A stretch of DNA of 64,000 bases. It comes from Bacteroidales bacterium (lineage in GTDB: Bacteria > Bacteroidota > Bacteroidia > Bacteroidales > Muribaculaceae). Position numbers and translations under genes: made by a program. The stretch is taken from NCBI GenBank assembly GCA_019416285.1, contig DXXM01000012.1:1-64000 (forward strand), in the 5' to 3' direction. Shown piece after piece: positions 8,777 through 17,453 of this stretch. Below the pieces are notes generated by a model that worked only from the letters and a program-made list of their open reading frames with translations, did no database searches and was not told where the DNA came from. Positions within the stretch are counted from its first letter, which is position 1. Each line of letters begins with the position of its first letter.

Positions 8777-9736
8777 TCAAATGTTTATTATTATTTTTCT
8801 ATCGGTTGGAGTGCCGGCAGAGATAGTGACGATATATTGTCCAGGAGGAAGTGATGGCAAATGAAACTCAGTAGTATTATTGTCGGTAAAATTTTCTATT
8901 GGCTTTTGGTGAAAGATGCCTCCCTGGGGATTGGATAAATATAATACCAAACGGATATTTTGGGGAAAATTGCTTTCGATTTTTATAATTCCATTATCAT
9001 ATTTAATCTCAGCATTATCAAGTAGTTGCTGAATATTGACGTTTTTTATTTTTTCGTTGATATTTTCAAACTCAGAAGATAATATAAAAGTATGTGTATT
9101 TGAATAAACCTCTTTGCTTTGTAAAAGATCCTTTTCAATTGTCTGCATAGCTACTGGGAGAAATTCTCCGTCAACAAACCATCTAGTACGAATAATTTTT
9201 TTTGTTGTCAAGTTCGTATTAGAAATTGAATCACAATTTACACATGGATTAAATATTCTTGTCTCAGTAACAGCAACCGCCGGTATCACACACTCATTGC
9301 CAATAACTATCTTCCCTTTTGTAGGGAGAGAACATTTATATATCTCGTGATAAGACAGACCAAGAGTATGGTAATAATGTCCGATGATAAAAGTGGTATC
9401 CATTCCAGCCAGCCATATATTACCAAATGCGGATGTTGGTAATGGTTCTTGTGTGTGATTCTTATGGAAACGCGTTTCGCTACCAAGATAAAAAACGGAG
9501 TCTTTTCGTATAGAATACCATTGTCGAGTGCCTTCTGATAATTCAGTTATTAGACTATCTCCATAAAACCGATATAAAGGACCGGATGTAGTATCTGAAA
9601 TCTTAATGAAATTCCATATTTCGTTATTAACATCTACTGTTTCAGTTTCAACCGACAATATACGGTCGTTGGCACTATAGGCTTTTCCGATAGCGACAAT
9701 ACTGAAAATCGTAATTATTTTGAATACCCTTTTCAT
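8777..9736 (-). CDS. Secreted protein with C-terminal T9SS-like sorting domain, unknown function
   Basis: Encodes 319 residues from the ATG at 9736 (MKRVFKIITIFSIVAIGKAYS), which gives a good signal peptide; an ATG 27 bases upstream adds nine residues without improving it. The last 75 residues resemble a type A sorting domain of the type IX secretion system: a short beta-sandwich with LVLYLSNPQGG, LPSLPPGQYIVTISA and a terminal RKIIINI. No catalytic motif is recognised in the middle; there is a C-x-x-C pair (PCVNC). The RHS gene starts 22 bases further on in the same direction, so the two are probably co-transcribed. No T9SS machinery genes lie in the window. Confidence 0.6.
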   Translation of the reverse strand: MKRVFKIITIFSIVAIGKAYSANDRILSVETETVDVNNEIWNFIKISDTTSGPLYRFYGDSLITELSEGTRQWYSIRKDSVFYLGSETRFHKNHTQEPLPTSAFGNIWLAGMDTTFIIGHYYHTLGLSYHEIYKCSLPTKGKIVIGNECVIPAVAVTETRIFNPCVNCDSISNTNLTTKKIIRTRWFVDGEFLPVAMQTIEKDLLQSKEVYSNTHTFILSSEFENINEKIKNVNIQQLLDNAEIKYDNGIIKIESNFPQNIRLVLYLSNPQGGIFHQKPIENFTDNNTTEFHLPSLPPGQYIVTISAGTPTDRKIIINI

Positions 9737-9872
9737 GGTGCGCAATTTAATTATTTTAAGCATGTATTCAAAATTTATTTAGTAAATTTATGTGAATATG
9801 CTTAAAATGATATAAAATTACGCACCTTTTTCAGTATAATGGGATAGTATGGGTGACGCAAATAATATGATG

Positions 9873-9895
9873 CACAATTCAGATGATGAATTGTG
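9873..9895 (-). terminator. Hairpin terminator candidate after bioD
   Basis: CACAATTCA (9873-9881) and TGAATTGTG (9887-9895) form a perfect 9-bp stem with a 5-base loop. It lies 22 bases past the bioD stop on the minus strand. The following sequence is T-rich but has no long T-run. Confidence 0.5.
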
Positions 9896-9917
9896 TGAAA
9901 TTACTTTAAAGCCGGTT

Positions 9918-10553
9918 TCAGAGGCTGGGGACGGTGGCGAAGGGGGTGTCGGGGAAGTGGCGGGACACGTAGCGGCGGAGGAAGGCCTGGGTGTCGGCGC
10001 CGATGATGCGGTCGGTGTCGAAATGTTCGTTGTAGAGGACTCCGGCGAGCTGTATACCGCGCGATTTTATGGCTTCGAGTGAGAGGACGGCATGGTTGAT
10101 TGAGCCAAGCACTCCGTTGACCACAAGGAGGATAGGCAGATTGCGGGTCTTTACATAGTCGATAGTGAAAAATTCGTCGGTGATGGGCACCATCAGTCCG
10201 CCGGCCCCTTCAATGAGCACAACGTCGTAGCGCTCAAGCAGCGTGGCGGTGGCGCGGTCTATGACGTCGAGATCGATTTCACGGCCGTCCATGCGGGCGG
10301 CGAGCTGCGCGGAGGCGGGATATGAGAAAATCACCGGGGCGGTGGTGTGGTCGGTGTCCTCCGGAAGCGGGCCGATGCCCATGATTTTGCGGTGGAGGTC
10401 AATGTCCTCCGAGAAACCGACGTTTCCCGTCTGGATGAACTTCTGGGTGACGACCCGTTTGCCATCTTTCATTAGACGCGATGCAAGATAGCCTGTGACG
10501 TAGCTCTTGCCCGCGTCAGTGTCGATGCCTGAGATGAAATATGCCTGGCTCAT
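9918..10553 (-). CDS. bioD: Dethiobiotin synthetase
   Basis: ATP-dependent carboxylation of 7,8-diaminopelargonate to dethiobiotin, the penultimate step of biotin synthesis, in the cytoplasm. Encodes 211 residues from the ATG at 10553 (MSQAYFISGIDTDAGK). This start lies 11 bases past the bioGC stop; an upstream in-frame ATG at 10583 would overlap bioGC and add non-conserved residues. The P-loop reads GIDTDAGKS, the substrate lysine motif is QKFIQTG, and the EGAGGLMVPI switch is intact. Last gene of the bioA-bioF-bioGC-bioD operon. No bioB is in the window. Confidence 0.92.
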   Translation of the reverse strand: MSQAYFISGIDTDAGKSYVTGYLASRLMKDGKRVVTQKFIQTGNVGFSEDIDLHRKIMGIGPLPEDTDHTTAPVIFSYPASAQLAARMDGREIDLDVIDRATATLLERYDVVLIEGAGGLMVPITDEFFTIDYVKTRNLPILLVVNGVLGSINHAVLSLEAIKSRGIQLAGVLYNEHFDTDRIIGADTQAFLRRYVSRHFPDTPFATVPSL

Positions 10554-10563
10554 TGGTATGATG

Positions 10564-11964
10564 TTATGATTTTCTGAATACAATATATATCGGATGGTAT
10601 GTGACCGTGGCGTTGCCTTCGGGCGAGAGGGGATAGGAAGCTATCACGCTGCGGGCGGTGTTTCCGCTGTGGCGGCTGCTCAGGGCGTTGACGCCGGTGA
10701 GCTTGGCGTGGCGCAGGGCCTCGACCGGGGTGGGGAAAGTGATGGTGAGCCTCTCTTCCGACAGCCGGACAGTGTCGCATCCGGGGGGAATCATGCGCGA
10801 TATGGCCAGGAGGGAGGGGTAGGGGATGGAATCGGGGAGCTGAGTGCGGATTTCGCGCATGGTGTCTGGGCCAAATGTCGAAATCACCGCCATGCCGCCC
10901 GGCCGCAGGACACGCGAGCACTGGCGCAGAAACTCCGGCAGGGAATTGAACCATTGGACCGTCGAGGCGGAGAAGATGAGCGAGAGAGAAGCGTCGGCCA
11001 CGCGGCGAATCTCGGTCTCAGCGTCACATTCGCGGCACTCGAGGGTGACGGCGGGGAGCGAGGCGTGCAGGGAGGCGGGAATGTGGAGGTCCCACACGGT
11101 CAGCGGGCGCCCCGGGGCGCGCTCGGCGAGAAGGCGGGTGGTGATGCCGGTGCCACACCCTATCTCAAGTATGCCACCCTGCGGAATCTCCCCGGGAATC
11201 ATCCCGCAGAGTTTTCCGGCTATTTCGCGCTGGGCCACGGCATTGTCGTCGTAGGTCGTCTCGGCGCGCGTGAATTTCTCGGCCACGAGTCCCTTTTCGG
11301 TGAGCATGGCAGAGAATATGGTGTTGAAGTCGGGCAGATGGGCCCAGTCGGTCTCTATGATGTCGAAAGCCTCCGTACTCCAGGCCGAGAACTGGTTGGC
11401 CGGAGGGATTATGCGGTCGTTGCGGCCCACCACGGTGCGGTCCCAGATGATGCCTGCGGCCGCCCCGTCACTTTCGATGGCTGAAAGCTCCTCGCGCAGC
11501 TCCTCAATGTTCCTGTCGGGAAGAGTGGCCGAGAACTGCATGAAAGCGTCGGCGCTACCGGCCATGCGAAGGTAGAATTTCGACAGGGATTTTTCAGTCA
11601 GCCCTTCGAGTGTGCCGCGGAATATGGCCTCGGGGATACCGAGGGAGTCGTCGACCGGGTGCATGGTGCCGTTGACGGCTATGCGGGCGCTCACCGGAAA
11701 CTCCGGATGGGCCAGGAGGAAACGGGTGGCCGCGGGGACGCCGAATGACCAGGCCACGACCGCGATTTCCTCATAGTTGCGCAACTCATCGAGGAGTTCC
11801 GGAGGCGGGGTGGGGGAGCGGTAGTCCCACAGGACGATGACGCGGTAGCCTCTGAGCGCGAGTCGGCCGAAAGGCTTCTCGTCCATTCCCCAGCCGGCGA
11901 AAAGCATTATGGCTCTCGATGGTGAAGGGGAGTCTGTGGCGGCGGGGAATATATGGAATTTCAT
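10564..11964 (-). CDS. bioC: BioG-BioC fusion: pimeloyl-ACP methyl esterase plus malonyl-ACP O-methyltransferase
   Basis: Encodes 466 residues. The N-terminal half (about 1-205) is a DUF452/BioG alpha/beta hydrolase with the nucleophile elbow WSFGVPAA and an oxyanion-type LFAGWGMDE start. The C-terminal half (about 215-466) is a SAM-dependent methyltransferase with motif I LEIGCGTGITTRLL and a post-motif LRPGGMAVIST typical of BioC. BioC methylates malonyl-ACP to disguise it for fatty-acid elongation; BioG removes the methyl ester at the pimeloyl stage. One polypeptide therefore opens and closes the pimelate pathway. The ATG at 11964 overlaps the bioF stop by four bases; the frame is open further upstream, but that stretch is antisense-like to bioF in composition and not conserved. 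Confidence 0.88.
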   Translation of the reverse strand: MKFHIFPAATDSPSPSRAIMLFAGWGMDEKPFGRLALRGYRVIVLWDYRSPTPPPELLDELRNYEEIAVVAWSFGVPAATRFLLAHPEFPVSARIAVNGTMHPVDDSLGIPEAIFRGTLEGLTEKSLSKFYLRMAGSADAFMQFSATLPDRNIEELREELSAIESDGAAAGIIWDRTVVGRNDRIIPPANQFSAWSTEAFDIIETDWAHLPDFNTIFSAMLTEKGLVAEKFTRAETTYDDNAVAQREIAGKLCGMIPGEIPQGGILEIGCGTGITTRLLAERAPGRPLTVWDLHIPASLHASLPAVTLECRECDAETEIRRVADASLSLIFSASTVQWFNSLPEFLRQCSRVLRPGGMAVISTFGPDTMREIRTQLPDSIPYPSLLAISRMIPPGCDTVRLSEERLTITFPTPVEALRHAKLTGVNALSSRHSGNTARSVIASYPLSPEGNATVTYHPIYIVFRKS

Positions 11965-13103
11965 TCTGTCATGAGTTTTGAAAGCAGATCGCCGAGGCGG
12001 TCGATGTCGGAGAGTTTGAGGGCGGCGCTGAGGCTGATGCGGAGGCGCTCGGTGCCGGGCGGGACGGTGGGGGTGCGGATGGGGAGTACCTTGAAGCCGT
12101 TTTCGCGCAGCTTTTCGGAGAGAGTGACCGTCTGCCGTGCCGAACCTATCACGAGAGGCTGGATATGGCTCGCAGTGACGGGGAAGCGGGGGGACAGGGG
12201 CTGGAGATGACTTTGCAGCCGCTCGCCGAGTGTGCGGAGATGCCCGCGCTCGGTGTCCATCCCCAGGAAGGTCTCGACCATGAACTGCGTCCACGCGACG
12301 GAGGCCGGGGGGAGCGAGGTGGAGAAGATGAGGCTGCGCGCGCGGTTCACCAGGTAGTCGCGCAGCAGGGGGGAGACGGCGCAGAAGGCTCCGAATGAGG
12401 CACAGGCTTTGCCGAAGGTGCCCATCACGACGTCGACGTCGCCGAAACAGCCGCTTTCCAAAGCGAGGCCGAGCCCCTGCGGGCCCTCGACGCCGAAAGC
12501 GTGGGCCTCGTCGACATAAAGGAGGGCGTTGGGCCAGTGCCTTTTGATTTCGGCAAGCCTCCTGATGTCGGCGCGGTCGCCGTCCATGCTGTAGACGCTT
12601 TCCACCACAATCAGCACGCGGTCATGGGCCGCGGCCTCCTTAGCGAGAATCTTTTCGAGATGGTCCAGGTCGTTGTGGCGGAAGCGGGTGAAGGGGGCTT
12701 TGGAGAGGGTGATGCCGTCGATAATGCTTGCGTGGACCAGACGGTCGGCCACGATGAGCGTCCGGCCCGCGGCGAGAGCCTGCATCATGCCGGTGTTGGC
12801 GTGGTAGCCGCTGTTGAATAGCAGGCAGGGTCGGCCGTAGAGCCCGGCGAGGAGACTTTCGAGACTGTTGTATTCCCGCTGGCGTCCGCTCAGGAGGCGC
12901 GAGGCCGATGAGGTCATGGGCAGTGGGGAGCGGGCCATGTCGGTGAAGAAGCGCTCCCGGAGGTCGGCGCGGGAGGCAAGGCCGAGATAGTCGTTGGACG
13001 AGAGATCGACGAGCTCCGCGCCCGCCGGCGACTCCTCCGGAATCCGGCGGAAATTGCCTTCGGCCCGGAGAGTGTCGAGTATGTCGGAGTATGAGGTGTT
13101 CAC
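11961..13103 (-). CDS. bioF: 8-amino-7-oxononanoate synthase
   Basis: PLP enzyme condensing pimeloyl-ACP with L-alanine to give 8-amino-7-oxononanoate. Encodes 380 residues, the family's usual size. Visible landmarks are SSNDYLGLA near residue 34, the GYHAN glycine-histidine motif near residue 120, [10 protein letters not shown] near residue 197 and the PLP lysine in VVMGTFGKA near residue 230. Overlaps bioA upstream and bioGC downstream by four bases each (ATGA), so translation is probably coupled along the operon. Confidence 0.93.
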   Translation of the reverse strand: MNTSYSDILDTLRAEGNFRRIPEESPAGAELVDLSSNDYLGLASRADLRERFFTDMARSPLPMTSSASRLLSGRQREYNSLESLLAGLYGRPCLLFNSGYHANTGMMQALAAGRTLIVADRLVHASIIDGITLSKAPFTRFRHNDLDHLEKILAKEAAAHDRVLIVVESVYSMDGDRADIRRLAEIKRHWPNALLYVDEAHAFGVEGPQGLGLALESGCFGDVDVVMGTFGKACASFGAFCAVSPLLRDYLVNRARSLIFSTSLPPASVAWTQFMVETFLGMDTERGHLRTLGERLQSHLQPLSPRFPVTASHIQPLVIGSARQTVTLSEKLRENGFKVLPIRTPTVPPGTERLRISLSAALKLSDIDRLGDLLSKLMTE

Positions 13104-14422
13104 TTGATGCAGCTGATCATGTTTTCGATAAGATATTTCAGGTCGCCGTCGGAAATAACGTAGGGGGGCATGATGTAGACGTTGCGGCCGAAGGGTCGCA
13201 CCCAGATGCCGCGGTCAACGCAGCGCTTCTGAAACTCGCCCACGTCAACCGGCTCCTCCATCTCGATGACGCCTATCGCGCCGAGGACCCTGACATCCTT
13301 CACGCCGGGCACGAGGGCGGCGGCCGCGATGTGGCGGCGGATTACGGCCTCGATATGAGCGATGCGGCGCGCCATGTCGTTTTCCCTGAGCAGGGTGAGC
13401 GAGGCCACGGCCACGGCACACGCGAGAGGGTTGGCCATGAAGGTGGGACCGTGCATCATCACACCGGCCTCGCCGCGCGATATGGTGTCGGCCACCTCGC
13501 GGGTGGTGAGCACGGCGCTCATGGTCATGTAGCCTCCGGTGAGACCCTTCCCCACACACATGATATCGGGCTCGACTCCGGCATGTTCCCAGGCAAAGCA
13601 CTTGCCCGTGCGCCAGAATCCGGTGGCTATTTCATCGAAAATCAGATATATACCGGCCTCGTCGCAGAGACGGCGCGCCTGGCGGAGATATTCGGGATGG
13701 TAGAAGCGCATGCCTCCGGCCCCCTGCACGATGGGTTCGAGAATGAGGGCGGCGATTTCGTCCTTGTGCTCGCGGATTATGGCGGCGAGCGACTCGATGT
13801 CGGCCGGGTTCCAGCGTCCGTCGAAGGATGTCTCCGGCGCGGGTGCGAAGAAGCGGATGGGAAGGGCGGGGCCGAAAGCGCCGTGCATGCCGGTGACGGG
13901 GTCGCAGACGCTCATGGCGTTCCAGGTGTCGCCATGATAGCCGCTGCGGATGGTGACGAAATTGGTCTTGTTGTGGTCGCCGGAGCGGGAGATTGCGGCC
14001 TGGACAGCCATCTTCATGGCCACCTCCACGGCCACCGAGCCTGAATCGGCATAGAAGATATTGTGCATCGAGGGGGGCGCCATCTCGAGGAGGAGGCGTC
14101 CGAGCTCTATGGCAGGTTCGTGGGTGAGGCCGCCGAACATCACATGGCTCATCCTGGAAATCTGACGCTCGACGGCGGCGTTCATCGCGGGATGGTTGTA
14201 GCCGTGGATGGCACACCACCATGATGACATGCCGTCGATGAGCTCGCGTCCGTCGGCCAGCCGCAGGCGCACGCCCCGGGCCGAGTCGACCTTATAGGTC
14301 GGCAGGGGATTGATGGTGGAAGTGTAAGGGTGCCAGAGGTGTTCGCGGTCAAAGCTGTCGTGAAGCAGGTCGCTCTCACCTATATTATATGTGGCTTTTT
14401 GTGTTTCGGTATCAGTGAACAT
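13100..14422 (-). CDS. bioA: Adenosylmethionine-8-amino-7-oxononanoate aminotransferase
   Basis: PLP transaminase converting 8-amino-7-oxononanoate to 7,8-diaminopelargonate using S-adenosylmethionine as amino donor. Encodes 440 residues. The substrate-side motif LWHPYTS lies near residue 29, [15 protein letters not shown] near residue 64, the PLP aspartate in [13 protein letters not shown] and the Schiff-base lysine in [10 protein letters not shown]. It is the first gene of the biotin operon; a TAACTTTG -7 box lies 27 bases upstream. No BirA-type operator or riboswitch was recognised. Confidence 0.94.
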   Translation of the reverse strand: MFTDTETQKATYNIGESDLLHDSFDREHLWHPYTSTINPLPTYKVDSARGVRLRLADGRELIDGMSSWWCAIHGYNHPAMNAAVERQISRMSHVMFGGLTHEPAIELGRLLLEMAPPSMHNIFYADSGSVAVEVAMKMAVQAAISRSGDHNKTNFVTIRSGYHGDTWNAMSVCDPVTGMHGAFGPALPIRFFAPAPETSFDGRWNPADIESLAAIIREHKDEIAALILEPIVQGAGGMRFYHPEYLRQARRLCDEAGIYLIFDEIATGFWRTGKCFAWEHAGVEPDIMCVGKGLTGGYMTMSAVLTTREVADTISRGEAGVMMHGPTFMANPLACAVAVASLTLLRENDMARRIAHIEAVIRRHIAAAALVPGVKDVRVLGAIGVIEMEEPVDVGEFQKRCVDRGIWVRPFGRNVYIMPPYVISDGDLKYLIENMISCIK

Positions 14423-14448
14423 GGTTGAAATAATCGTAAAAGTCGGTG

Positions 14449-14456
14449 CAAAGTTA
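14449..14456 (-). promoter_or_regulatory. Bacteroidota-type -7 box for the biotin operon
   Basis: Minus-strand TAACTTTG matches TAnnTTTG exactly and would start transcription about 20 bases before the bioA ATG. The -33 element is weak. Confidence 0.55.
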
Positions 14457-14687
14457 CATTTTTTTCGTGAGATAGCGAGCGCAATGCCGCGAGGGGTTCA
14501 CAGGTCTCTCCCGCGGACTCCGGACACGGCATTTTGTCGGGAGGCCCACAAACTTTTCAGTTAAAAATATGTTTAATAAATGAAACCGTGACTGTCAGAT
14601 GCTTATCAGCGACTATTTTTTCACGTCTCGACCATTTACGGAAATCATATTATCATCAAATATCTAAAACTTTAAGTTCTCACGATT

Positions 14688-15239
14688 ATGAAAAAGTTTT
14701 TAATCATGGCAATCATGGCCATCATGACTTTAGGTGTCTCGGCACAGGAATCAAAGTGGTATGCAGGAGGTCAGCTCACATTCGGGCGCACCACCACCCA
14801 GATCAGCGGCGTCAGCCTCAAGAGCACTCAGATAGCCGTACTTCCTGAAATCGGATATAATGTCACCGACAACTTCGCCCTCGGCGCAATCCTCGGCGTG
14901 GACTACAAAAAGACCGGCGACAGAAAGCTCACAACTTTCCAGATCAATCCATACGCCCGCGCCACATACTTCAAATCGAATATGGTGGACCTCTTCATTG
15001 ACGGCGGCGTAGGTTTCGGCATCGGCCGTGCAAACGGACACACCGCAGTGACATATCAGATCGGTCTGCGTCCCGGTGTGGCTCTCAATCTCAGCGAGAA
15101 ATTCAGCCTCGTGGCTCATGTGGGCTTCCTCGGCTATCAGGGAGGCAACCGTCCCGCAAAGCATAACGGCGCTCCCGAAAACTGGGGCCTCGACCTGAAC
15201 ACCAACAACCTCATGTTCGGTTTCTACTATCACTTCTGA
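14688..15239 (+). CDS. Outer-membrane beta-barrel protein
   Basis: Encodes 183 residues with a signal peptide (MKKFLIMAIMAIMTLGVSAQ). The mature part alternates short amphipathic strands and turns (WYAGGQLTFG, LPEIGYNVTDNFALGAILG, YARATYF, VDLFIDGGVGFGIG) and ends with MFGFYYHF, the C-terminal aromatic expected of a barrel recognised by the BAM complex. The size suggests an eight-strand OmpX/OmpA-like barrel. Ligand or function is not deducible. Followed by a strong hairpin at 15293-15326. Confidence 0.8.
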   Translation: MKKFLIMAIMAIMTLGVSAQESKWYAGGQLTFGRTTTQISGVSLKSTQIAVLPEIGYNVTDNFALGAILGVDYKKTGDRKLTTFQINPYARATYFKSNMVDLFIDGGVGFGIGRANGHTAVTYQIGLRPGVALNLSEKFSLVAHVGFLGYQGGNRPAKHNGAPENWGLDLNTNNLMFGFYYHF

Positions 15240-15292
15240 TTCCGGCAACATCAGGCTATAAACGACACAAAGAATCTATTTCTATAAGGAGC

Positions 15293-15326
15293 GAGAGAGC
15301 CATCGCCGCGCGGCGACGGCTCTCTC
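15293..15326 (+). terminator. GC-rich hairpin terminator candidate
   Basis: GAGAGAGCC (15293-15301) pairs with GGCTCTCTC (15318-15326), and inside it TCGCCG pairs with CGGCGA. It sits 54 bases after the barrel-protein stop. The trailing sequence is TCAACATTT, a weak T-tract. Confidence 0.6.
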
Positions 15327-15393
15327 TCAACATTTCTCCGCCGAAACTGCGTTTTTTGTGTGGAAATGAGTTAAGTAACTCTTAAAAATTACT

Positions 15394-15401
15394 TATATTT
15401 G
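15394..15401 (+). promoter_or_regulatory. Bacteroidota-type -7 box
   Basis: TATATTTG matches TAnnTTTG and lies 56 bases upstream of the second beta-barrel gene at 15458. No good -33 box is seen. Confidence 0.5.
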
Positions 15402-15457
15402 CAACTGATATAATTATCAAAAACATATTCATCACAACAAAAAACACAGTTTCTGCT

Positions 15458-16105
15458 ATGAAGAAGATTATTACTGCAATTCTCGGCCTGGCGATGGCGC
15501 TGGGCGCATCGGCACAGGTGTCTTTCTGGGACAGCGGCAAACCCGCCGAGAAGGTGTCATTCGGAGTGCGTGCCGGCATGAATATCTCTGAAATCAACGT
15601 TGACGGAACGGATACGAAATTCGGCTTTTTCGGCGGCATCGGCACCGATTTCAACATAGTCAACAGCTTCTCCATCAACTCGGGCCTTTTCTTCACTCAG
15701 AAAGGTGGCAAGATTAAGATGCGTATGGATGTCGAGCAGCCTGTCAGCGCAAAACTCCGCATGACCGTAAACTTCATCGAAATTCCTGTCTATGCCTCTT
15801 ACCGCCTGCGCTTCAACGACTCACACATGTCGCAGATTTTCTTCGGCCCATACTTCGATTTCGGAGTCTACGGCAAGGCCACGGCCGAGGTGAAGGCCGC
15901 CGGAGATAAGGAGAGCGCTTCCGAAGGACTGTTCAATGACGAGAACGGTTACCGCCGCTTCCAGTGCGGCCTCGGTATCGGCATAGCCCACACATGGAAG
16001 AGATTTTCGGTCGGACTCTCGTTTCAGGGAGGTCTGACTGACGTGGCCGACGATTTTGACGCCGAGTGGAACAATTTCAACGTCTCCATCGGCTATAATT
16101 TCTGA
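15458..16105 (+). CDS. Outer-membrane beta-barrel protein, PorT-like family
   Basis: Encodes 215 residues with a signal peptide (MKKIITAILGLAMALGASAQ). The mature protein has the GVRAGMNISEI opening, FGFFGGIGTDFN and SGLFFTQKGGKI strands usual in the Bacteroidota PorT-like/outer-membrane beta-barrel family, and ends VSIGYNF with a terminal aromatic. It has its own TATATTTG box and is separated from the preceding barrel gene by a terminator, so the two are related in type but probably transcribed separately. Confidence 0.8.
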   Translation: MKKIITAILGLAMALGASAQVSFWDSGKPAEKVSFGVRAGMNISEINVDGTDTKFGFFGGIGTDFNIVNSFSINSGLFFTQKGGKIKMRMDVEQPVSAKLRMTVNFIEIPVYASYRLRFNDSHMSQIFFGPYFDFGVYGKATAEVKAAGDKESASEGLFNDENGYRRFQCGLGIGIAHTWKRFSVGLSFQGGLTDVADDFDAEWNNFNVSIGYNF

Positions 16106-16291
16106 GCCACCAATGAGGCATTTGTGACCACAGTCTGAGTGCCGCCGCAGCGCCGCTTACAGCATCTGACGCAGGGCCTGCTCCACGGGAGTTGGCTCTG
16201 CGGTCGTTTTTTGTCGGCTATATTTCGTGTGGGAGTGTATTTTGTTTGAAAACAGAATCAGAAATTTGGGCGAATTTCGGAAAAATTTCAG

Positions 16292-16299
16292 TATATTTG
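16292..16299 (+). promoter_or_regulatory. Promoter -7 box for the nuo/atp gene array
   Basis: TATATTTG matches TAnnTTTG. A TTTG at 16265-16268 lies 23 bases upstream, slightly beyond the usual 19-21 spacing for the -33 box. It would give a leader of about 95 bases before nuoA. No equally good box was seen in the gaps inside the array that were inspected. Confidence 0.55.
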
Positions 16300-16398
16300 C
16301 ACTGCGTTTTATGCCCCCTGCGCCCAAGCGGGCGACTGAAGGCGTCTAACTCCATGATACACAGTTTACTGGCAACAAAAAACAGTATTTGATACAAT

Positions 16399-16767
16399 AT
16401 GATAGCATTGGCAATTCAAAATGCGACTTTGGCCGTGGTTGCGCTCCTGACAGGTGTCGCTCTCGTGGCCATAGCGTTATGGCTTGCGGGTCTTATCTCA
16501 CCCCGCTCGTTTAATCCCCAGAAAGGCGAGGCCTATGAGTGCGGTATCCCGACACGAGGCGAGTCAATGGCACAGTTCAAGGTAGGCTACTATCTTTTCG
16601 CCATCCTCTTCCTGATGTTCGATGTCGAAACCGTGTTTCTTTATCCCTGGGCAGTGCGTGTGCATGAACTCGGGACATCCGGCCTTACAGCCATAGCGGT
16701 CTTTTTTGGAATCATAGTGCTGGGTCTCGTATATGCCTGGCGGAAAGGAGCTCTCGAATGGAAGTAA
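16399..16767 (+). CDS. nuoA: NADH-quinone oxidoreductase subunit A
   Basis: Encodes 122 residues with three membrane helices, the usual NuoA size. The family signature lies in the first loop: FNPQKGEAYECGIPTRGES, then FLMFDVETVFLYPWA in the second helix with its conserved acidic residues. NuoA is part of the membrane arm beside the quinone site of complex I. First gene of the respiratory array; the next gene, nuoB, begins ten bases before this one ends. Confidence 0.95.
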   Translation: MIALAIQNATLAVVALLTGVALVAIALWLAGLISPRSFNPQKGEAYECGIPTRGESMAQFKVGYYLFAILFLMFDVETVFLYPWAVRVHELGTSGLTAIAVFFGIIVLGLVYAWRKGALEWK

Positions 16768-17366
16768 CAACCAAAGGCATGCCCTACGAGGCGTGGAAAG
16801 ACAATGAATACATCGAGCAGCTCGTGAAGCAGCTCCAGGAGAGCGGCACCAATGTGGTGGTCGGTTCTCTTGACAAACTTATCAACTGGGGGCGTTCCAA
16901 CTCAATCTGGCCGCTCACCTTCGCCACCAGTTGCTGCGGCATCGAATTCGTGTCGCTCGGAGCAGCGCGCTATGACATGGCGCGATTCGGCTGGGAAGTA
17001 GCCCGCGCCTCCCCGCGTCAGGCCGACTTCATGATGGTGGCCGGAACTATCGTACACCGCATGGTTCCCGTGTTCCGCCGTCTCTACGACCAGCTGGCCG
17101 AGCCGAAATATGTGATTGCCTGCGGAAGCTGCGCAATCTCCGGCGGTCCCTTCAAGAAGAGCTACCATGTGGCTATGGGTATCGAGGATATTGTCCCGGT
17201 CGATGTGTTTGTGCCCGGCTGTCCTCCCCGTCCCGAGGCCATGATCTACGGCATCATGCAGCTCTCGCGCAAAATCAAGGTCGAGAAGTTCTTCGGCGGC
17301 GTCAACCGTCAGGAGAAGCAGGAGGAATTCCTCAAGGCTCATCCGATTCCCGGCGTAAACGACTGA
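16758..17366 (+). CDS. nuoB: NADH-quinone oxidoreductase subunit B
   Basis: Encodes 202 residues. Carries the N2 [4Fe-4S] cluster that hands electrons to quinone. The ligand cysteines are visible as the tandem pair in TSCCGIEF, CGSC and the GCPPRPE motif. The DMARFGWEVARASPRQAD stretch is also conserved. The ATG at 16758 overlaps nuoA; a second methionine at residue 8 is possible. The peripheral arm here consists of B, CD and I only. Confidence 0.95.
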   Translation: MEVTTKGMPYEAWKDNEYIEQLVKQLQESGTNVVVGSLDKLINWGRSNSIWPLTFATSCCGIEFVSLGAARYDMARFGWEVARASPRQADFMMVAGTIVHRMVPVFRRLYDQLAEPKYVIACGSCAISGGPFKKSYHVAMGIEDIVPVDVFVPGCPPRPEAMIYGIMQLSRKIKVEKFFGGVNRQEKQEEFLKAHPIPGVND

Positions 17367-17453
17367 AACGCCGCCTCCGGCACGACCGGGATTATCACCC
17401 CTCACCATCATTATCACAATAAAGAATAACGTTCATACACCTTATTATATATT

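Noticed and set aside
10594..11484. 296-residue plus-strand open frame across bioGC
   Set aside because: Antisense to the BioG-BioC fusion, no recognisable features.
11965..12294. Upstream extension of the bioGC frame by 110 residues
   Set aside because: It overlaps bioF, is Arg/Pro/His-rich as expected from an off-frame read, and the ATGA overlap at 11961-11964 gives a better start.
13091..14044. 317-residue plus-strand open frame across bioA
   Set aside because: Antisense shadow of bioA; no domain recognised.
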